Assembly: GCA_945903645.1 (NCBI GenBank)
Contig: CAMDOM010000004.1
Span: 1 to 64,000 of the forward strand
Direction of reading: 5' to 3'
DNA: 64,000 nucleotides
DNA from: Chryseobacterium gleum
GTDB lineage: Bacteria > Bacteroidota > Bacteroidia > UBA10329
Part shown: piece by piece, positions 60,379 to 64,000 of the stretch
Layout: every line of letters starts with the position of its first letter
Numbering within the stretch: the stretch's first letter is position 1
Made by a program: the position numbers and the translations under genes
The notes under the pieces: generated by a model
Told to the model about the DNA's origin: nothing
Database searches by the model: none
The model's input: the letters and a program-made list of their open reading frames with translations, nothing else

Positions 60379-60402
60379 GTGCATTGCTTATTGGGGTAGC
60401 TT

Positions 60403-61467
60403 CTACTCCTCCCCTGCCCCACCACGAGTAGCAACATAGGCCCGCCATTTTTGAATTAAGGCTTGCATGTCAGATGCAATTTCAGAATCGAAGATTAGGC
60501 GTTTGCCACTGCTGGGCTGTGTGAACGCCAATGATTTGGCATGGAGGCCATGTCGTGGCATAATCTCAAAGCAGTTTTGAATAAACTGCTTGTATTTGGT
60601 GTAGGTAGTTCCTTTTAGAATTTGGTCGCCACCATAGCGTTCGTCATTGAACAACGGATGGCCTATGTAACGCATATGGGCACGTATTTGATGCGTACGA
60701 CCCGTTTCGAGCTTGCATTGCACGAGGGTTACATATCCAAAACGCTCTAATACTTTATAGTGGGTTACGGCATGTTTCCCAAAATCACCATCAGGAAACA
60801 CATCCATTTGCAATCGATTTTTTAATGAACGACCAACGTGCCCAGTAATGGTGCCTTCATCTTTATCGAAATCGCCCCAAACGATGGCAACATAAAGTCT
60901 ATCCGTGCTGCGATCAAAGAATTGTTTCGCCAACCCAGCCATAGCCAATTCGCTTTTAGCAACTACCATAATGCCCGAAGTATTCTTGTCTAAGCGATGT
61001 ACCAATCCTGGGCGTGGCTCTTCAGTACTGCCCATATCGGGCAAGTTTTTGAGATGGAACATCAATGCATTAACCAACGTGCCGCTATAGTTTCCATGTC
61101 CAGGATGCACTACCAAGCCAGCAGGTTTGTTTATCACCATCAAATCCTCGTCTTCAAACACAATATCCAATGGGATATTTTCGGGAATGATAGTGGTGTC
61201 GCGTGGCGGATGTGCCATCACCACAGAAATTAAATCCAGTGGCTTCACGCGATAGCTACTTTTCACAGCAGTGCCATTCACCAACACACAGCCCGCCTTA
61301 GCAGCTACTTGTATGCGATTGCGCGAGGAATTGCGCATTCGGTCAAATAGGAACTTATCAATCCGAAGCATCTCTTGCCCTGGATCTACTTTCCACGAAA
61401 AATGTTCGTAGAGTTCCTGGTTCTCGTCTTCTATTTCGAGCGCTTCATCATGGAGTTTTTCCTCCAT
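60403..61467 (-). CDS. rluD: RluD-type 23S rRNA pseudouridine synthase (RluA family)
   Basis: The enzyme isomerises uridines in large-subunit rRNA (helix 69 for RluD). An N-terminal S4 RNA-binding domain (RIDKFLFDRMRNSSRNRIQV) is followed by the catalytic domain with VINKPAGLVVHPGHGN. The active-site motif is VHRLDKNTSGIMVVAKSELA (the HRLD aspartate). LETGRTHQIRAHMRYIGHPL follows, then the end AFTQPSSGKRLIFDSE. The length of 354 residues is normal with a short acidic N-terminal extension. Its ATG overlaps the stop of the upstream T9SS gene by one base (TAATG), so translation is likely coupled. RluD versus other RluA-family members is by overall resemblance. Confidence 0.9.
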   Translation of the reverse strand: MEEKLHDEALEIEDENQELYEHFSWKVDPGQEMLRIDKFLFDRMRNSSRNRIQVAAKAGCVLVNGTAVKSSYRVKPLDLISVVMAHPPRDTTIIPENIPLDIVFEDEDLMVINKPAGLVVHPGHGNYSGTLVNALMFHLKNLPDMGSTEEPRPGLVHRLDKNTSGIMVVAKSELAMAGLAKQFFDRSTDRLYVAIVWGDFDKDEGTITGHVGRSLKNRLQMDVFPDGDFGKHAVTHYKVLERFGYVTLVQCKLETGRTHQIRAHMRYIGHPLFNDERYGGDQILKGTTYTKYKQFIQNCFEIMPRHGLHAKSLAFTQPSSGKRLIFDSEIASDMQALIQKWRAYVATRGGAGEE

Positions 61468-63404
61468 TAGGATTGAATAATAATGCGTTGGGTGAAGCGT
61501 TGTCCTGCGGCATCAATCACTTCTAATATATATAGACCATTTCCAACAGCGCTGGCATCTATACCATTGGTATATCCATTTTGAACAAGCACAGCACGCC
61601 CCGTTACATCATACAATGTGATTGAGGCCGAAGCAAATTGCTCCACTCGCGACTCGGAAAGGAATATTATTCCTGAACTTGGATTGGGATAGGCCGTAAG
61701 CTTCGAAGATGGATAGTTTTCATTAACTCCAATGGTCCAAACGTACGGAGCACCAAACACAGGACGAAACATTACCGAACCTGGTACGGACGATTGCGCC
61801 CAGGGTGAGAAACCTATGGAATAGAACAGGTTTTCTGAAGCATCAAAGCTGCGGTCGAACCCAATGGAGAATTTTTGTCCTGACACTGGTTGCTGCTGCC
61901 AACCAATAAAAACGGTTCCTTCAATATCAATAGGTTGGTCCAAGAAGAAATGATTCATGTAGTTCATCCCAGTGCTGTAGGACATATATACTTCATCAGA
62001 GATATAAATAAGTTGCTCTGGTATATCTGTTCCAGACCACACCAAGAAACGAATGGGGTCGTTAGATAAATCTTCGGCCACTGGATTGAGATAATACTGA
62101 ATGGCTCGCAGTGTATCTCGTTTCACCACATCATATTTAATAGCTACTTGCCCGGGAAACTGAAGATTTCCCAATCCATACGCCACTTCGGCAGTACCAT
62201 CGTCATAGGCGTAGTAATTGTAGAATTTCTGCTGATAAACAACCGTATCATTACTTAAAACATCATCTGCCGTGGCTCGAAAAATATTCTTTACCGTAAA
62301 GTAAGAAGAGTCGCTAGACAACTGTGATATAGTATCAAAAATGTAGTACGTAGGTTCCACATTAGTGTTAAGACTGAATAAAAAACCATCTAAAGAATTG
62401 TTATTACAATCATTTAATCGGTTACCACACACAACGCTTGGATCAACAACAGGAGAAGATTCATCATTCACAAACAACTCATTGCCATTTACATCCAGTA
62501 TTTTGAATTGATAATTTACGGATTGAGCTGTGTCTTGATTATTTCTCATCATGAAATAATTGGTGTCGCCCATCATCAACTCAGGATTGAACTTAAAATG
62601 CTTCCAAGGCATGCTCTGATATGTTTTCAGTAGGCTTGTTGTACGATAGAGAAAAGTGACGTCTTTGTATATTGTGTCATTCTCTGTTCTTCCCTCATCC
62701 AAAAGCACATAATCTAAATGCCAATGATCAACAGAACCTGCCTGAGCAGCATAGTTTATAAATCGGAATTGAAAGCCGCTATGTAAAAAGGCGGCATCAA
62801 TAATGGGCAACATAGCACGCTTAAAAACGCTATCGGTCAAAGCGTAGCCTGAGGCAAACCACACTTCTTCCCACGTATTTGCCGTGTCCTTAAACTCCAA
62901 CAAAAGCACATCTGCTAAGTCTGGAGCCAATCCATTGCCTTGGGCTTGGTAATGAAAACTTAGATAAACTCCCTCTGTCCCAGCTAAATTGATGGGTTTG
63001 GAAGTGAGTGAATCGGATAACGAAGGAATGGAGATTCCAAATCCATAGGCCAAACCGTTTTCGTCCAGACCATCGAAAGTGGCCACTCCAATCGAAATGG
63101 GATTTATGGCCATGTGGTCGTTGATGTACACACTTCGGCCAATCCATTTTAGGGAATCAGGAAATAAATCGGCTGGGCGATTATTGCGTGAAAATGGTTC
63201 AGAAAAATCGTCAAAAAACGGCAGACTAAGGGTATCGTTGGCCCTCGAACCGTTGAATGTTGGTCGATGATTGAGTTGCTTGGCCGCTTCATAAATCATT
63301 GGATTGCCACCCAATGGCACCAATTGCTCTTGCGCATAAATACTACTTACACAGGCCAATAGAAAGGAAGCAATTGCCCCCGCACTTCGTTTCGATATAC
63401 TCAT
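61467..63404 (-). CDS. Hypothetical secreted T9SS type A protein (645 aa)
   Basis: A signal peptide (AGAIASFLLACVSSIYA) is followed by PLGGNPMIYEAAKQLN and a long beta-rich region. SLPFFDDFSEPFSRNNRPAD and VYLSFHYQAQGNGLAPDLAD recall jelly-roll/choice-of-anchor folds. The C-terminus is a type A sorting domain (LTAYPNPSSGIIFLSESRVE ... GLYILEVIDAAGQ). No enzyme motif is seen. It overlaps the PASTA gene by 4 nt (ATGA) and rluD by 1 nt. A T9SS protein lodged in a housekeeping operon is common in Bacteroidota, but its role is not known to me. Confidence 0.85.
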   Translation of the reverse strand: MSISKRSAGAIASFLLACVSSIYAQEQLVPLGGNPMIYEAAKQLNHRPTFNGSRANDTLSLPFFDDFSEPFSRNNRPADLFPDSLKWIGRSVYINDHMAINPISIGVATFDGLDENGLAYGFGISIPSLSDSLTSKPINLAGTEGVYLSFHYQAQGNGLAPDLADVLLLEFKDTANTWEEVWFASGYALTDSVFKRAMLPIIDAAFLHSGFQFRFINYAAQAGSVDHWHLDYVLLDEGRTENDTIYKDVTFLYRTTSLLKTYQSMPWKHFKFNPELMMGDTNYFMMRNNQDTAQSVNYQFKILDVNGNELFVNDESSPVVDPSVVCGNRLNDCNNNSLDGFLFSLNTNVEPTYYIFDTISQLSSDSSYFTVKNIFRATADDVLSNDTVVYQQKFYNYYAYDDGTAEVAYGLGNLQFPGQVAIKYDVVKRDTLRAIQYYLNPVAEDLSNDPIRFLVWSGTDIPEQLIYISDEVYMSYSTGMNYMNHFFLDQPIDIEGTVFIGWQQQPVSGQKFSIGFDRSFDASENLFYSIGFSPWAQSSVPGSVMFRPVFGAPYVWTIGVNENYPSSKLTAYPNPSSGIIFLSESRVEQFASASITLYDVTGRAVLVQNGYTNGIDASAVGNGLYILEVIDAAGQRFTQRIIIQS

Positions 63405-64000
63405 TCTTCCTCCTCAAATTCTTCAAAATCCTCCATCGGTTCGGTGCTCACCGAAACGGTATCAACACGCCAAACACTTTCAAAACGGAAGCGGTCATAC
63501 GTTATGCTTGTTGAATCTTGCGTGAGGAACAAGTCCACACTATTTCCTCCACTTATGGTCATATCAGGACTAAATGCTGGAATTTGCCGAAACACTCTCA
63601 ACTTGGTAGAATCCGTCACAGTTCCTTCAACCACAACAGCTCCAACATTGAGAGAAAGTGACCGAAGCAATGCCACAGCAGAATCGAGGCGCTGATAGAT
63701 AAGATAGGGCATCGCTATTTCGGCACCACTCAATCCATCTCCAAGCACCAAATCCACTTTAGCTCCTTTGAAAAGCAGCTGACCTGGTTTCATAGACCTG
63801 CCACGCACCACTTGATCCAACACTGCATTTTTTGCAATGTCGGGGCGGAACGAAGTGCCACCTAATTTCAGTCCTACAGTTTCGAGAATGGCTTTGGCCT
63901 GACGAAGGCTAAGATTGCGCAAATCGGGCATTTTGATTTGCTGCGGCATCATTGCATTTACCGTCAAGTAAATTTTGCGCCCCCTTTTGGCACTTGTTCC
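63401..64000 (-). CDS. PASTA-domain protein, 5'-truncated by window edge
   Basis: The reading frame is open to the right edge of the window (GTSAKRGRKIYLTVNAMMPQ), so the gene starts beyond it; the TTG at 63967 is internal. KIYLTVNAM is the usual stretch after the membrane segment of Bacteroidota PASTA proteins. Two PASTA repeats follow: MPDLRNLSLRQAKAILETVG and MPYLIYQRLDSAVALLRSLS, each with the G..V.L.L end. The tail is very acidic (MEDFEEFEEEE). PASTA domains bind cell-wall fragments in other bacteria; no kinase domain is attached here. It leads the overlapping PASTA-T9SS-rluD unit. Confidence 0.87.
   Translation of the reverse strand, partial: GTSAKRGRKIYLTVNAMMPQQIKMPDLRNLSLRQAKAILETVGLKLGGTSFRPDIAKNAVLDQVVRGRSMKPGQLLFKGAKVDLVLGDGLSGAEIAMPYLIYQRLDSAVALLRSLSLNVGAVVVEGTVTDSTKLRVFRQIPAFSPDMTISGGNSVDLFLTQDSTSITYDRFRFESVWRVDTVSVSTEPMEDFEEFEEEE

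Larger units (their letters stand above)
59559..60402. other. Non-coding repeat cluster between rluD and the adhesin gene
   Basis: No gene can be supported in these 844 bases; short frames at 59603-59791, 59800-60081 and 60257-60448 track repeats or have no protein character. The region holds the adhesin leader and possible promoter, an inverted-repeat element at 59851-60103 with extra arms on each side, one copy of the dispersed motif, and a second inverted-repeat element at 60248-60378. Confidence 0.8.

Overview
The window looks like chromosomal DNA from a member of the Bacteroidota, probably Flavobacteriales-like; the genus cannot be told. Reasons: nine proteins carry a signal peptide plus a C-terminal type IX secretion (T9SS) sorting domain (PNP...G.Y.I..... 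type A, or the gliding-motility type B ending). Promoters match the Bacteroidota -7 box TAnnTTTG. Gene pairs such as dapB-lepB and the PASTA protein-rluD set are arranged as in that phylum. No T9SS machinery gene is in the window.

Layout. 0-1 kb: short hypothetical genes of unknown origin. 1-16 kb: mostly housekeeping. Forward genes are uvrB, a LysE-type exporter, an overlapping ribD / DMT permease / thioredoxin-like operon, a Crp/Fnr regulator and a DUF349 coiled-coil protein. Reverse genes are a C-terminal processing protease, lepB, dapB, small membrane proteins and an SRAP/YedK DNA-crosslink protease. 16-34 kb: an island of secreted proteins with an M43 metalloprotease, a CotH kinase-like protein with a lamin-tail domain, a 1367-residue glycine-rich type B cargo protein, a TIGR03364-like FAD oxidoreductase, PhoD and PhoX/DUF839 phosphatase-like proteins, and two paralogous GH28-type beta-helix proteins. 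This reads as scavenging of protein, pectin-like polymer and organic phosphorus. 34.4-35.9 kb: tRNA-Phe with its terminator, then a decayed ISAs1-family element. 36-42 kb: mtaB, lgt, an inositol-monophosphatase family gene, a membrane-protein gene broken by two in-frame TAA codons, and a dicarboxylate/amino-acid symporter. 42-52 kb: an outer-membrane barrel protein, a 1487-residue modular T9SS protein, thioredoxin-like proteins, membrane proteins, a thioesterase and small exported proteins. 52.4-59.6 kb: a 2324-residue FN3/GEVED adhesin followed 13 nt later by a 63-residue protein with a PID-CTERM-like tail. 59.6-60.4 kb: a non-coding repeat cluster. 60.4-64 kb: a PASTA protein, a T9SS protein and rluD as one overlapping operon.

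The strongest unexplained signals are these. (i) A -7 box sits only 4-6 nt before the start codon in at least five genes, which predicts leaderless mRNAs. (ii) The intergenic region at 59.8-60.4 kb holds two inverted-repeat elements (21-bp and 19-bp perfect arms) and one copy of a 23-24 nt motif seen in two other intergenic gaps. (iii) A gene for a membrane protein is interrupted by two TAA codons in one open frame. (iv) The adhesin and PID-CTERM protein form a tight pair. I did not find a defence system, a prophage, a CRISPR array or a biosynthetic cluster. All function calls come from reading translated sequence and motifs by eye; none was tested by a database search.
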